Positions 7,972 through 16,300 are shown, counted from the stretch's first letter. The stretch: DNA of 35,485 bases from Bacteroidales bacterium (GCA_030596605.1 JAUVJI010000031.1:1-35485), one strand, 5' to 3'. A program made the numbers and translations. The notes: generated by a model not told the origin, from the letters alone.

Positions 7972-9057
7972 CTATCCTTTGATAAATTTTTGTTCCAATA
8001 CTTCTGCTACTTCGACGGGTGAATGAATGATCCCACCCATTCTGCCATAATGTTCCACCCTTACTTTTCCTTCCACAGCAAGGAGAATATCTTCAACCAT
8101 TTGTCCGGCGCTCATTTCCACTGATAAGATTCCTTTTACCTGATCAGCCATTTCGCGGATTTCATCCTTTGGGAATGGGAAAAGTGTGATGGGTCTAAAC
8201 AACCCGACTTTAATTCCTTTTTCCCTGCACAATTGCATTGTTTTCTGAACAATCCTGGCGCTTGTGCCATAAGCCACAAACAGATAGTCAGCGTCATCAC
8301 AATCTATTTTTTCGAAAAGGACTTCCTTTTCCACTATTTTTTTGTATTTCTTCTGCAATTCAATATTATGCCTTTCATGCCTTGAAGGATCAAGGTCGAG
8401 CGAAGTGATAATATTACGCTCCCTGTCAGGGGTTTTTCCCAGTGTAGCCCAGGGACACTTTTTAGTTAGTTCTTTTTCTGTCAGTCTTGTCTTTTGTTCT
8501 CCTATCTCAACTTTTTCCATCATCTGGCCAATGGCTCCGTCAGAAAGGACCAAAACGGGTGTACGGTATTTGAACGCAAGTTCGTAACCCAACTCAACAA
8601 AATCATACATTTCCTGTACAGATGAAGGAGCTAAGGTGATCAGCTTGTAATCGCCATGGCCGCCGCCTTTGGTTGCCTGGAAATAATCGGATTGTGCGGG
8701 CTGGATAGTCCCCAGTCCCGGTCCGCCCCTGACTACATTCAGTATAACGCAGGGAAGCTCGGCGCCTGCCATGTAGGAGATTCCTTCCTGCATAAGGCTG
8801 ATGCCGGGGCTTGATGAGGATGTCATCACTTTTTTACCGCAACAGGCACCACCATATAACATGTTAATGGAAGCTATTTCACTTTCAGCTTGTAGTACAA
8901 CCATACCCGTTCTTTCATGAGGTTTTTCTGCCATCAGGTATTCCATCACCTCCGACTGGGGTGTGATAGGATACCCGAAATAACCATCCGCACCGGTACG
9001 TATGGCGGCTTCGGCAAATGCCTCATTTCCTTTCATTAATCTGAGCTCTTTTTTCAT
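7972..9057 (-). CDS. vorB: 2-oxoacid:ferredoxin oxidoreductase, alpha subunit (VorB type)
   Basis: A 361-residue alpha subunit, the length of the chain usually named 3-methyl-2-oxobutanoate dehydrogenase subunit VorB in Bacteroidota. YPITPQSE at residues 29-36, the LQAESEIASINMLYGGA segment and GGPGLGTIQPAQSDYFQ are conserved across the family and form the TPP/substrate interface. The C-terminal part (residues about 250-350) is the transketolase-C-like domain. It is the second gene of the four-gene operon, 28 bases after the ferredoxin subunit. The reaction is 2-oxoacid + CoA + oxidised ferredoxin to acyl-CoA, CO2 and reduced ferredoxin. Naming for 2-oxoglutarate (korA) is an alternative. Confidence 0.93.
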   Translation of the reverse strand: MKKELRLMKGNEAFAEAAIRTGADGYFGYPITPQSEVMEYLMAEKPHERTGMVVLQAESEIASINMLYGGACCGKKVMTSSSSPGISLMQEGISYMAGAELPCVILNVVRGGPGLGTIQPAQSDYFQATKGGGHGDYKLITLAPSSVQEMYDFVELGYELAFKYRTPVLVLSDGAIGQMMEKVEIGEQKTRLTEKELTKKCPWATLGKTPDRERNIITSLDLDPSRHERHNIELQKKYKKIVEKEVLFEKIDCDDADYLFVAYGTSARIVQKTMQLCREKGIKVGLFRPITLFPFPKDEIREMADQVKGILSVEMSAGQMVEDILLAVEGKVRVEHYGRMGGIIHSPVEVAEVLEQKFIKG

Positions 9058-9085
9058 ATCTATTGTCGCTTGTCTGTTACCTGAT

Positions 9086-9307
9086 TTAAACTTTAACTCT
9101 GTAAACCGTGATCACACCGTCGGGGCAAACAATGGCGCAATTGGTACATCCCGTACATGCGCCTTTCACGTTTTGCATATAATGGTATCCTTTGCCATTG
9201 ACGGCGTCCACCATTGCGATCGTTTCGGTGGGACAGGCATCAATACAAACCTCGCAGCCTTTGCAGCGCTCTATGTCCACGACGATTTCACCTTTAACTT
9301 TAGCCAT
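9086..9307 (-). CDS. 2-oxoacid:ferredoxin oxidoreductase, 2x[4Fe-4S] ferredoxin-like delta subunit
   Basis: A 73-residue ferredoxin-like protein with two complete cluster motifs: C15/C18/C21/C25 (CKGCEVCIDACP) and C51/C54/C57/C61 (CTGCTNCAIVCP). This is the delta (vorD/korD) subunit that passes electrons from the TPP centre to soluble ferredoxin. It is the first gene of the operon and directly precedes the alpha gene. An open frame on the opposite strand here (9002-9355) is its shadow. Confidence 0.94.
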   Translation of the reverse strand: MAKVKGEIVVDIERCKGCEVCIDACPTETIAMVDAVNGKGYHYMQNVKGACTGCTNCAIVCPDGVITVYRVKV

Positions 9308-9346
9308 ACGCTTTTTATGATTACTGTTTCTAAATTAACAACCCGA

Positions 9347-9376
9347 CGAAATTAAATAAAATTAGTTGAAACCAAA
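9347..9376 (-). promoter_or_regulatory. Possible promoter of the 2-oxoacid oxidoreductase operon
   Basis: On the minus strand TTTG, 18 bases, TAATTTCG, about 40 bases before the first gene. The spacer is one base shorter than usual and the -7 box deviates at one fixed position, so this is a weak call. Confidence 0.3.
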
Positions 9377-9444
9377 GAAATCAGTGAAAATATTTTGGTG
9401 TTCTGATTAAATTTAAAAGGGGTTTAAATTATCTATATAATATT

Positions 9445-10146
9445 TTACTTTCTTTTGAAATTATAAAATATACCTGCGTTTATACAGAATGAAAGTAAAA
9501 ATGTATCAATATTGCCATTCAAGACTGGAATGATCGATTGAGAATAAGAAGGTTCAATTCTCATATTTATCCTTCTAGAAAAATAATAATCGAATCCAAA
9601 GCCAATGACGGGGGAAATAGTTAGTATATTATAATCTGGATCTCCCATGGGGCTTTCTTCCCTCGTGGAACCATCACTACTTTCAATAATAATTTTAGTA
9701 TTCGAGTCAATAAAAAAGTTAATTGTAGTTCCGAATGTTATATAAAAATTTAACCTTTGCAAGGTAAGGAAGCAATTCATTTTAATAGGTAGATCTATGT
9801 AGTAGTAATCGAAGAAGTATTTTCTGACAAATTCTTCTCCATTCATGCTTATCATATCAAAAACAGAGTTAAATCCCTTTTTCGAAAATAATATTCCCGA
9901 TTCAATGGCCCACCTGCCGTTGATATTATACATTAATCTTAAACCACTTGTAAATCCAATCTTAGAATTGTCTGTTTCGTTTCTTTGTTTGACCAAATCT
10001 GAATTGTCACTTAGCATAATTCTGTAACATAGGTCTGGTGATATAGTAAAGCCAATAGAAAGTTTCCTTTTATAAGTTGTGTCAAGTGTTTGACTGAAAC
10101 TATAAAATGAAAATAGGAAAATAAAAGTTAACAATATTACTCTCAT
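9445..10146 (-). CDS. PorT-family outer-membrane beta-barrel protein
   Basis: A 233-residue protein with a signal peptide (MRVILLTFIFLFSFYSFSQ, cleavage likely after the Q or just before it). Alternating hydrophobic strands follow, with GFTSGLRLMYNINGRWAIESGILFSKKGF typical of the outer-membrane protein beta-barrel (PorT-like) family, and a final strand ending in Phe-Lys. It is predicted to be an 8-stranded barrel. It is not the T9SS component itself as far as can be told. It is monocistronic, with a good promoter match at 10188-10218, and borders the Argonaute cassette. Confidence 0.8.
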   Translation of the reverse strand: MRVILLTFIFLFSFYSFSQTLDTTYKRKLSIGFTISPDLCYRIMLSDNSDLVKQRNETDNSKIGFTSGLRLMYNINGRWAIESGILFSKKGFNSVFDMISMNGEEFVRKYFFDYYYIDLPIKMNCFLTLQRLNFYITFGTTINFFIDSNTKIIIESSDGSTREESPMGDPDYNILTISPVIGFGFDYYFSRRINMRIEPSYSQSIIPVLNGNIDTFLLSFCINAGIFYNFKRK

Positions 10147-10187
10147 AATCTCAATCCTCTTTACTGATAGTGTTTGTTTATAAGTTT

Positions 10188-10218
10188 CAAATTTACTAAA
10201 AAATTGTTTTACATCAAT
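10188..10218 (-). promoter_or_regulatory. Bacteroidota-type promoter of the PorT-like gene
   Basis: On the minus strand ATTG, 19 bases, TAAATTTG. The -7 box is a perfect TAnnTTTG and the spacer is canonical. It lies about 40 bases upstream of the ATG at 10146. Confidence 0.65.
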
Positions 10219-10302
10219 AAATAAATATGTATTTTAGCAATTGCATAAGCGCCATTAACAAAATGACAGCAGGAAGCCAAAACTTCTATCTCTTTAAAAC
10301 AC

Positions 10303-10322
10303 AATCCCGTACGTACGGGATT
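10303..10322. repeat. 20-bp perfect palindrome
   Basis: AATCCCGTACGTACGGGATT is its own reverse complement. It lies in the 200-bp leader of the Argonaute operon. A half-site (AATCCCGTAC) recurs at about 13435-13444 on the other side of the operon. Confidence 0.85.
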
Positions 10323-10331
10323 AATTTTTCA

Positions 10332-10343
10332 GGCAAATTTGCC
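10332..10343. repeat. 12-bp palindrome upstream of the Argonaute operon
   Basis: GGCAAATTTGCC, a perfect palindrome about 95 bases before the first start codon. It could be an operator or part of the cassette boundary; nothing further can be said. Confidence 0.5.
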
Positions 10344-10436
10344 CAAAGTGAAAATAGGAGGCATAGGGGTGCTATTAGTAACGAGTTATGCACAAGCGGA
10401 AAAAACAGTGCAAATATGAAAGTAAAGATTTAAATA

Positions 10437-11828
10437 ATGTTTATTACCCAGCCTAAAATATTTATTAGTAGTACCATTGTGGATTTACCCAATGAGCGAA
10501 AAGCTGCCTTTAAAGCTGTGGAAAAAGCTGGTGGCTTTCCTTTGATGTCTGAATACACAATGGAGGCACAAAGCACTGATTCACTTACAGCTTGTTTAAC
10601 TAAAGTGCTGGAGTCAGATATTTATGTGCTGATTTTAGGTGCTCGTTATGGTTGGCAACCAGAAGGTAATGAATCTATTACTGAATTAGAGTTTCAAACA
10701 GCAAGAGAAAAGAATATCCCAATAATTGTAATTAACACTACCTATCCAAAAGAACAGTTACAAAAGGATTTTGAAAAAAGGGTGGAACCAAACTATTTCC
10801 GAAAAACGGTAAATGATGCATTTGAGTTAGAATCAGAACTTGAAAAAGCGTTGAAAGCAGAAATTGATAAGAAACAAAACGAATATTTCAATAGAACAGA
10901 ACCGGTTTACTCCAATCTTGTAAAGATTCAATTTCCAAATAAACTCTATATTGCTGATGTAGATATTGATAAAAAATCTGTAAAGAATTATAATAAAGAA
11001 AGAAGGCGTCGCTTTTTTAAACCAAGTTTACACGACTATGCAGTTTCTGCCTTATATATGAATGACATATCCTTTCCGCATGACTGGATAGTATGGAATG
11101 GCAAAATTATAACATTTCATGACCTACAGGATGATTCTGTTGGTCTAACCAAAATCATTGATAGAGGAACAGCTGAACCATTTGATTGCGATGAGTTTTA
11201 CGATATGTCAACAGAGCAAATGTCTCAATTCAAATACCTTCTAAAGAAATGCCTTGAATCGAAACTTCATAAATTAAAAATTAAATGGATTAAGGACAAA
11301 AAGCTTTTTGCCTTTCTGCCAATACAAAAAGACGACATGGACAGATGGCAACCAAGGTCGATTGAATGGACTAAAACGAAAAAGAAAGCTACACGCAAAG
11401 TTGTTGAAATCAAACGAAACCTAAAAAACAAGGAGGAGGTATTCAATATGAGATGCCTCGCTTTTCGTACTGGATTTGAAAATTTCGATAATGATTGGTA
11501 CTTATCTATAAAACCTGAATGGATTTTTTTTTGGAGCGATTTAAGCGTTTGCGATTTGGCATATAAGAACATTCAATGGTTAAAAAAGACTGAACGGAAC
11601 ATGCACGTATTTAATCATTTTAACTTTATTCTTCGTTACCTCCAACCTTCTCAAATGGAATCAATATTTAATGAATATCAAGAATATCCATTTATTAAAA
11701 TTGAGAACATTGAGTATTTTGATTTTGCCCCAATTGTTCCAGATAATGTTTGGAATAATCTTGAACAAGTTAATTCACAGAAAAAACTTAAGGATAATAG
11801 CGGTAACGTTGATTTATTTGGAATATGA
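10437..11828 (+). CDS. DUF4062-APAZ protein, predicted effector partner of a short Argonaute
   Basis: A 463-residue two-domain protein. Residues about 6-100 are a DUF4062 domain: KIFISSTIVDLPNERKAA at 7-24, SDIYVLILGARYGW at 60-73, then SITELEFQTA at 80-89. That glutamate-bearing motif is where the related TIR fold carries its catalytic Glu. Residues about 100-155 are a charged linker. From about 165 the sequence matches APAZ, the N/PAZ-like module found only next to short Argonautes: QFPNKLYIAD (165-174), KIITFHDLQDD (223-233), an IIDRGTAEPF segment, and later WYLSIKPEWIFFWSD. The last codons overlap the Argonaute start (ATGA), so the two are made together. By analogy with TIR-APAZ/pAgo (SPARTA), it should form a heterodimer with the Argonaute and kill or stall the cell on activation, perhaps by attacking NAD or another nucleotide. 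That activity is inferred, not shown. Confidence 0.9.
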   Translation: MFITQPKIFISSTIVDLPNERKAAFKAVEKAGGFPLMSEYTMEAQSTDSLTACLTKVLESDIYVLILGARYGWQPEGNESITELEFQTAREKNIPIIVINTTYPKEQLQKDFEKRVEPNYFRKTVNDAFELESELEKALKAEIDKKQNEYFNRTEPVYSNLVKIQFPNKLYIADVDIDKKSVKNYNKERRRRFFKPSLHDYAVSALYMNDISFPHDWIVWNGKIITFHDLQDDSVGLTKIIDRGTAEPFDCDEFYDMSTEQMSQFKYLLKKCLESKLHKLKIKWIKDKKLFAFLPIQKDDMDRWQPRSIEWTKTKKKATRKVVEIKRNLKNKEEVFNMRCLAFRTGFENFDNDWYLSIKPEWIFFWSDLSVCDLAYKNIQWLKKTERNMHVFNHFNFILRYLQPSQMESIFNEYQEYPFIKIENIEYFDFAPIVPDNVWNNLEQVNSQKKLKDNSGNVDLFGI

Positions 11829-13249
11829 AAGCTAGTTATATACAAGAACCTTATTTGCTTTTCGGCAAAGGCAAAAGTATCTGTCCGAGAGAAGGTATTT
11901 CTGGATTAGATGTTTATGATACTGTAATAGAGGCAAGGAAAAATCAATTATTGCTTGGATTAATTGGTATCGATGAAGATGTTGAAAACCTCAAAAATTG
12001 GTTAAAACGATTTGAGAGTTTTATACCAGCAAGTCCTAAAGGAAAGCAAAAAGGATTATTTGTATCTTTCCCCGGGTTCAATCAGGATAAAGGATTTTGT
12101 GCTAAATACATCTACGACACGAACTACGAAAGGATTATTTCACCAAATGAAATTAAAGCAATCTTAAAAGAAAAAGACAGGGATAAAAGGGTTATTGATG
12201 CAGTTAAATTGTATGGTGAAAACATTGGTTTTTTATCCGATATTAAAAATTGTGACGTGATAATCTGCATCATCCCTAAAAGTTTTGAAGGCAAGATTGT
12301 AAAAGAAAAAAAAGATGAAGAACCAGTTGAAACCAATTCAGAAGACAATGATGAACCTGAATTAGAATTAAATTTCAGAAGAGCATTAAAAGCACGAGCA
12401 ATGCAGTACAATACTCCCATTCAATTGTTAAGGGAATATGTGATGCATAATAACAACAAATCCCAAGATGCTGCAACCAAAGCTTGGAATTTATGTACAG
12501 CTCTTTACTACAAAGGACTTCAAACTATTCCTTGGAAATTAGAAGTCGATGAAAACAAACCAAAAGTTTGTTTTGTAGGAATAGGGTTTTATAGAAGTAG
12601 AGATAAAAAAACAATCCAAACAAGTTTAGCACAGATATTTAACGAAAATGGGAAAGGTGTAATTTTACGCGGAACTCCTGTAATGGAAGACAAAGACGAC
12701 AAAAAACCTCACTTGACTTATGAACAGTCATTGTCGTTACTTAAAGACGCATTAACAAAATATAAATTTGCGACTGGGACCATGCCCGGCAGAGTAGTTT
12801 TACAAAAAACCTCGAAGTATTATGAAGACGAACTGGATGGTTTTATTCAAGCAATGCAGGATTTGGGAATTACTGAGCATGACATTGTAACAGTTAAGGA
12901 AACGGATTTGCGTTTCTTTAGAAATAACCTTTATCCACCCGTGAGAGGTTCACTATTTTCATTAACAGAAAACAGACACATCCTATATACAAGAGGTTCA
13001 GTACATAGATACCAGACTTATCCTGGAATGTACATTCCAGCACCTTTGGAAATAAGAATAGTGAGTGCTGTGTCATCCTCAAAGACAGTCTGCAAAGAGG
13101 TTCTTGGCTTGACAAAAATGAATTGGAACAACACACAGTTTGACAACAAATATCCAATTACAATAGGCTGTGCAAGACGTGTAGGTGAAATTATGAAATA
13201 CCTTGGAGAAAATGAGCAGCCCAAGGAATCATACGCTTTTTATATGTAA
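11825..13249 (+). CDS. Short prokaryotic Argonaute (MID-PIWI), catalytically inactive
   Basis: A 474-residue short pAgo with only MID and PIWI lobes and no N or PAZ domain; APAZ is supplied by the upstream partner. The NFRRALKARAM motif (183-193) is characteristic of short pAgo MID domains. The end of the PIWI domain is well conserved (APLEIRI, CKEVLGLTKMNWNN, YPITIGCARRVGEIMKYLG). The slicer tetrad is absent: the first Asp position reads VGIGF (G254) and the RDG-like third position reads KTS (328-330). It should therefore bind guide and target without cutting. An acidic, low-complexity insert (about 160-182) lies between the Rossmann-like MID and the PIWI part. It overlaps the DUF4062-APAZ gene by 4 bp. 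The C-terminus (YAFYM) is hydrophobic, as in pAgos whose last residues help hold the guide 5' phosphate. Confidence 0.95.
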   Translation: MKASYIQEPYLLFGKGKSICPREGISGLDVYDTVIEARKNQLLLGLIGIDEDVENLKNWLKRFESFIPASPKGKQKGLFVSFPGFNQDKGFCAKYIYDTNYERIISPNEIKAILKEKDRDKRVIDAVKLYGENIGFLSDIKNCDVIICIIPKSFEGKIVKEKKDEEPVETNSEDNDEPELELNFRRALKARAMQYNTPIQLLREYVMHNNNKSQDAATKAWNLCTALYYKGLQTIPWKLEVDENKPKVCFVGIGFYRSRDKKTIQTSLAQIFNENGKGVILRGTPVMEDKDDKKPHLTYEQSLSLLKDALTKYKFATGTMPGRVVLQKTSKYYEDELDGFIQAMQDLGITEHDIVTVKETDLRFFRNNLYPPVRGSLFSLTENRHILYTRGSVHRYQTYPGMYIPAPLEIRIVSAVSSSKTVCKEVLGLTKMNWNNTQFDNKYPITIGCARRVGEIMKYLGENEQPKESYAFYM

Positions 13250-13346
13250 AAAATAATAAGAAATAAAAAACGCCAGTGCATAACAAAAGCTAAATGCAAT
13301 ACGGGGTTCAGTGGGTATTTAAGCTTCAGTTCTCCGTATCAACAAC

Positions 13347-13404
13347 GCCAATTCGTCTTTGACGATTTGGCCTAAAAAATGAAATAATGAATTAACGAAT
13401 TGGC
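13347..13404. repeat. Hairpin and inverted repeats downstream of the Argonaute operon
   Basis: GCCAATTCGTC (13347-13357), a 3-base loop and GACGATTTGGC (13361-13371) form a hairpin with one mismatch. ACGAATTGGC at 13395-13404 is a second perfect complement of the left arm, so two alternative stems are possible. Upstream at about 13275 lies GTGCATAAC, the reverse complement of GTTATGCAC at about 10384. The structure resembles a recombination site or terminator; the class is unknown. Confidence 0.6.
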
Positions 13405-13464
13405 TCGGTGCAGCTTGAAAGGTTTGCACTCTGAAATCCCGTACAGCACTTAGCCAAAACATTA

Positions 13465-14781
13465 TCACACCCGATGATCCTTTTGAAACTTCTTCAGCCT
13501 GTATTCCAGGTCAGGGAATTGTGCTCGTTGTACAAGGGATACACAGGCACGGATACCTTCTAATCGCTCACTGCCGGTAATGGCGAGTGAGATGGCGCTG
13601 ATACCATAATAGATCAGCTCGTTCAATAGTTTTTCGCCTGTAAAGCCCGGGTAGGAGAATGTAAAATAAAAACCGTCTGCAATGGGCTCTCCTTCATCTT
13701 TATCGTATACGATCTCAAATCCATTGCCGGTGAACAGCTTCTTCATGATCTTTGCTTTTTCGCCGTATTCTTTCACAGGTTCGGTAATATTGGATCTGCC
13801 TTCGTTAACGGCTTTGAGCATAGCTGTCAATGCATATTGAGCAGAATGGGACGTGCCTGAACTCAATGCGTACATGGTGCCGAATATCATGGCATAGCCC
13901 ACGTTTGATGAGTTATAATATCTTTTCAAATCAGGGGCATCCGTATTGAATAATTTATCCGAAATAACCATCATGCCTATCCGCTGGCCTGCATAACTGA
14001 ACACCTTTGAACTGGATATAAAAAACACCCAGTTATCGGTATATTTAGCTACAGTAGGCTGGTAGGGTGGTTTGCCGGGTTGCGAATAATCTTTCCGGAA
14101 ATCCATACCAAAATAGGCGAGGTCTTCAAGAACAATAACATCATACTTAGTTGCTAATTCTCCTATAATTTTCAATTCTGTTTCTGTAAAACAAATCCAT
14201 GATGGGTTGTTGGGATTGGAATATAGAATAGAAGATACCTTGCCGGTTTTTAAGTACGATTCAAGTTTATCCCTCAATTTTTCTCCCCTGTAATTATAAA
14301 CATCAAAGGTCATATAGTCCTGCCCGATCACCCTGACCTGCTGCTTATGTACCGGGAATCCGGGATCGATAAACAAGGTTCCTTCTCGTTCCTTATGCAT
14401 ACGATTAATGGTAAGGAATGCAGCTATCCCACCTTGCATGGAGCCGACAGTTGGAATACATCCCTGGGGATCCACATCAATATCCATGAACAATTTAACA
14501 AACTTTGAAATTTCGGTTTTTAGTTGAGGTATCCCATAAATATCCGGATAGATTGCCGCCACGCCTTTTTTTAGGGCTTCTATTTCGGCTTCAACACCGA
14601 TTTGTGTGGGCGGCAGTCCGGGAATTCCCATTTCCATCCTGATGTATTTCTCACCTGTTTCGGCTTCGATGTTATCAATCAGTTTTTTTATTTCACGGAT
14701 GGAAGCTTTGCCAACACTGGGAAGTCCGCTTTCTTTTATGTGCTTGCTTACGATTTCAAAATTGATAGGGGTATCTTTCAT
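13465..14781 (-). CDS. PLP-dependent aminotransferase, class I/II
   Basis: A 438-residue fold-type I aminotransferase. The PLP lysine is K259 in SSSKVFSYAGQRIG, the SNPNNPS motif (188-194) and the aspartate of VLEDLAYFG (D220) contact the cofactor ring, and the arginine of AGQRIG (R267) is also conserved. Gly-rich GSMQGGI (113-119) binds the phosphate. It would transfer an amino group between an amino acid and a 2-oxoacid in the cytoplasm, feeding 2-oxoacids to enzymes such as the nearby ferredoxin oxidoreductase. The substrate is not determinable. A TATATTTG -7-like box lies at 14823-14830 on the minus strand without a clear partner box. Confidence 0.92.
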   Translation of the reverse strand: MKDTPINFEIVSKHIKESGLPSVGKASIREIKKLIDNIEAETGEKYIRMEMGIPGLPPTQIGVEAEIEALKKGVAAIYPDIYGIPQLKTEISKFVKLFMDIDVDPQGCIPTVGSMQGGIAAFLTINRMHKEREGTLFIDPGFPVHKQQVRVIGQDYMTFDVYNYRGEKLRDKLESYLKTGKVSSILYSNPNNPSWICFTETELKIIGELATKYDVIVLEDLAYFGMDFRKDYSQPGKPPYQPTVAKYTDNWVFFISSSKVFSYAGQRIGMMVISDKLFNTDAPDLKRYYNSSNVGYAMIFGTMYALSSGTSHSAQYALTAMLKAVNEGRSNITEPVKEYGEKAKIMKKLFTGNGFEIVYDKDEGEPIADGFYFTFSYPGFTGEKLLNELIYYGISAISLAITGSERLEGIRACVSLVQRAQFPDLEYRLKKFQKDHRV

Positions 14782-14868
14782 TGATTAAATTTTATTAAAT
14801 TTCTCGATCTTAATTGGGTTTCCAAATATATAAATTTTGTTAGAAATTTAGGTGATTAAAAATTTTTA

Positions 14869-15050
14869 ATGGTTATTAAAATACCAAATACAATAACGAA
14901 TATTTACACAGCCAAGTCAGAATTTGTAAATCTGTATGTGAACGGTGATTTTCAGGGCTTATATTTATTAACGGAAAAATTGAAAGAGAACCGCTTGATT
15001 CATTATTTAATTTTGAACCTGAACAAAATAATACAGAACTTTCTGATTAA
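14869..15050 (+). pseudogene. Remnant of a CotH-kinase-family gene, frameshifted
   Basis: The open frame encodes SEFVNLYVNGDFQGLYLLTEKL, trimmed here to its core NLYVNGDFQGLYLLTEK, which is the conserved strand-turn-helix motif of CotH-like kinases (typically xLYxNGxYxGxYxLxE). After the codon for KE at about 14988 the protein-like sequence continues in a different frame (EPLDSLFNFEPEQNNTELSD, then stop at 15050), so one base has been lost. Neither the N-terminal nor the C-terminal parts of a CotH protein are found nearby. It is a decayed fragment; the open frame continuing to 15180 merely overlaps the porin start. Confidence 0.65.
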
Positions 15051-15057
15051 AATTTCG

Positions 15058-15065
15058 TACGTTTG
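15058..15065 (+). promoter_or_regulatory. Possible -7 box before the porin gene
   Basis: TACGTTTG is an exact TAnnTTTG match 30-36 bases upstream of the two candidate ATGs. No matching -33 box is seen at the right distance, so confidence is low. Confidence 0.3.
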
Positions 15066-15100
15066 TTTGCCTGATATATCCAAGGTAATTGAAGATGCTA

Positions 15101-16168
15101 ATGAAAAAAATTCTCTTATCTGTATTGATCCTTTTCTTTGTCATGTTAGGGATCAAATTCTCCTGTTCCCAGGAAAATAAGCATATTCAGGATACCATCC
15201 CCAAAGAAGAAGTAAAGAATAAGAAAAATTATGTTTTTGGAAATATTTATGTAGCATTCAGATATTGCTTAAAAGATACCTATAACCCTCAGGCAGCCTT
15301 TGTATTTAACCAGGGCATCATTGGGTATTATCACCGGATTTCTGAAAAAGTCAGTGGTAAGATCATGTTAGATGTAACCCGAACTACACACTTTTTTGAG
15401 ATTACCGATACAGCTGGTAATCAGCTGGATTATAAATATTTTGAGGGAAGCAAATTCACTGCTTATCTTAAAATGGCTGAAATCAAGTGGGATATAAATA
15501 AATATTTAACTTTCCGGGTGGGTCAATTGCTTAACACACAATACCTCACTTTTCAGGATAGGTTCTGGGGATACCGGTATGTGGATGTGACTTTTCAGGA
15601 AAAGTTCAGAATGGGAATGCCTGCTGATTTTGGTGTACAGCTTGATTTTAAATTAAAAGACAAACTTTTATATCAGTTTTCTATCGTTAATGGTGAAGGT
15701 CCATTCAGGTACCAGGATATGAACGGGAAGTTCCTTTATTCACATAACATTCAATATAATCCTATTGAGAAACTCACACTGAAATTATATGCCGATTTTG
15801 CTCCTTCACCTAATACATCTGATACTAATAAGCTAAAATCTGTAGTTGCCGGTTTTATTGGATTTAAAACAAAAAGATTCAGGATAGGAGGGGAGTACAG
15901 TTATGTGTTTAACTATGGTTATGTTAAGAATGCAAATTATTACGGCTTATCCGTTTTTGGTTCGGTGACTATTAATGATAAATTCCAGGTGCTGGCAAGG
16001 TATGATCATGTAAGTCTTGATATCCCAGAGAATTTTGAGAACACTGATTATTATTTAGTAGGACTTCAGTATGAACCGGTAAGTAAATTCACAACATCTA
16101 TCAATTACCGCTATTACTCTGAAGGCGCGCTGCCTTTTATCTATGCAAATTTTGGGTTAAAATTTTAA
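15101..16168 (+). CDS. Outer-membrane porin, OprO/P-like beta-barrel
   Basis: A protein of about 355 residues with a signal peptide (MKKILLSVLILFFVMLGIKF, cysteine soon after). ATG 15101 is preferred; ATG 15095 two codons upstream is equally possible. The mature part is almost entirely alternating strand sequence: FGNIYVAFRYCLKDT near the start, WDINKYLTFRVGQLLNTQY and WGYRYVDVTFQEKFRMGMPADFGVQL in the middle, and a terminal strand ending in Phe. The internal RVGQ segment and overall layout are like phosphate-selective porin O/P relatives. It would let small solutes across the outer membrane; selectivity is unknown. It starts inside the tail of the CotH remnant. Confidence 0.78.
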   Translation: MKKILLSVLILFFVMLGIKFSCSQENKHIQDTIPKEEVKNKKNYVFGNIYVAFRYCLKDTYNPQAAFVFNQGIIGYYHRISEKVSGKIMLDVTRTTHFFEITDTAGNQLDYKYFEGSKFTAYLKMAEIKWDINKYLTFRVGQLLNTQYLTFQDRFWGYRYVDVTFQEKFRMGMPADFGVQLDFKLKDKLLYQFSIVNGEGPFRYQDMNGKFLYSHNIQYNPIEKLTLKLYADFAPSPNTSDTNKLKSVVAGFIGFKTKRFRIGGEYSYVFNYGYVKNANYYGLSVFGSVTINDKFQVLARYDHVSLDIPENFENTDYYLVGLQYEPVSKFTTSINYRYYSEGALPFIYANFGLKF

Positions 16169-16174
16169 CTCAAA

Positions 16175-16213
16175 TTCTTTGCGATCTTTGCGTAATTCTT
16201 TGCAGTCTTTGCG
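16175..16213. repeat. Four copies of TCTTTGCR
   Basis: Closely spaced copies (TTCTTTGCG, ATCTTTGCG, TTCTTTGCA, GTCTTTGCG) start just after the porin stop codon. A short-word cluster of unknown role. Confidence 0.65.
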
Positions 16214-16300
16214 TGAAACCTTCCTTCCAAAGCCGCTTGGTTAATAATGTTATGTATCTTTACTTCCTTATTTTTTAGCAAATAAATAATTAAATTTACT

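Noticed and set aside
10227-10433. 68-codon open frame before the Argonaute operon
   Set aside because: It consists of the palindrome and repeat sequence, ends just before the operon start and has no protein-like composition.
11825-13249. Slicing-competent Argonaute
   Set aside because: The first Asp and the RDG-like position are substituted, and the length is that of short inactive pAgos.
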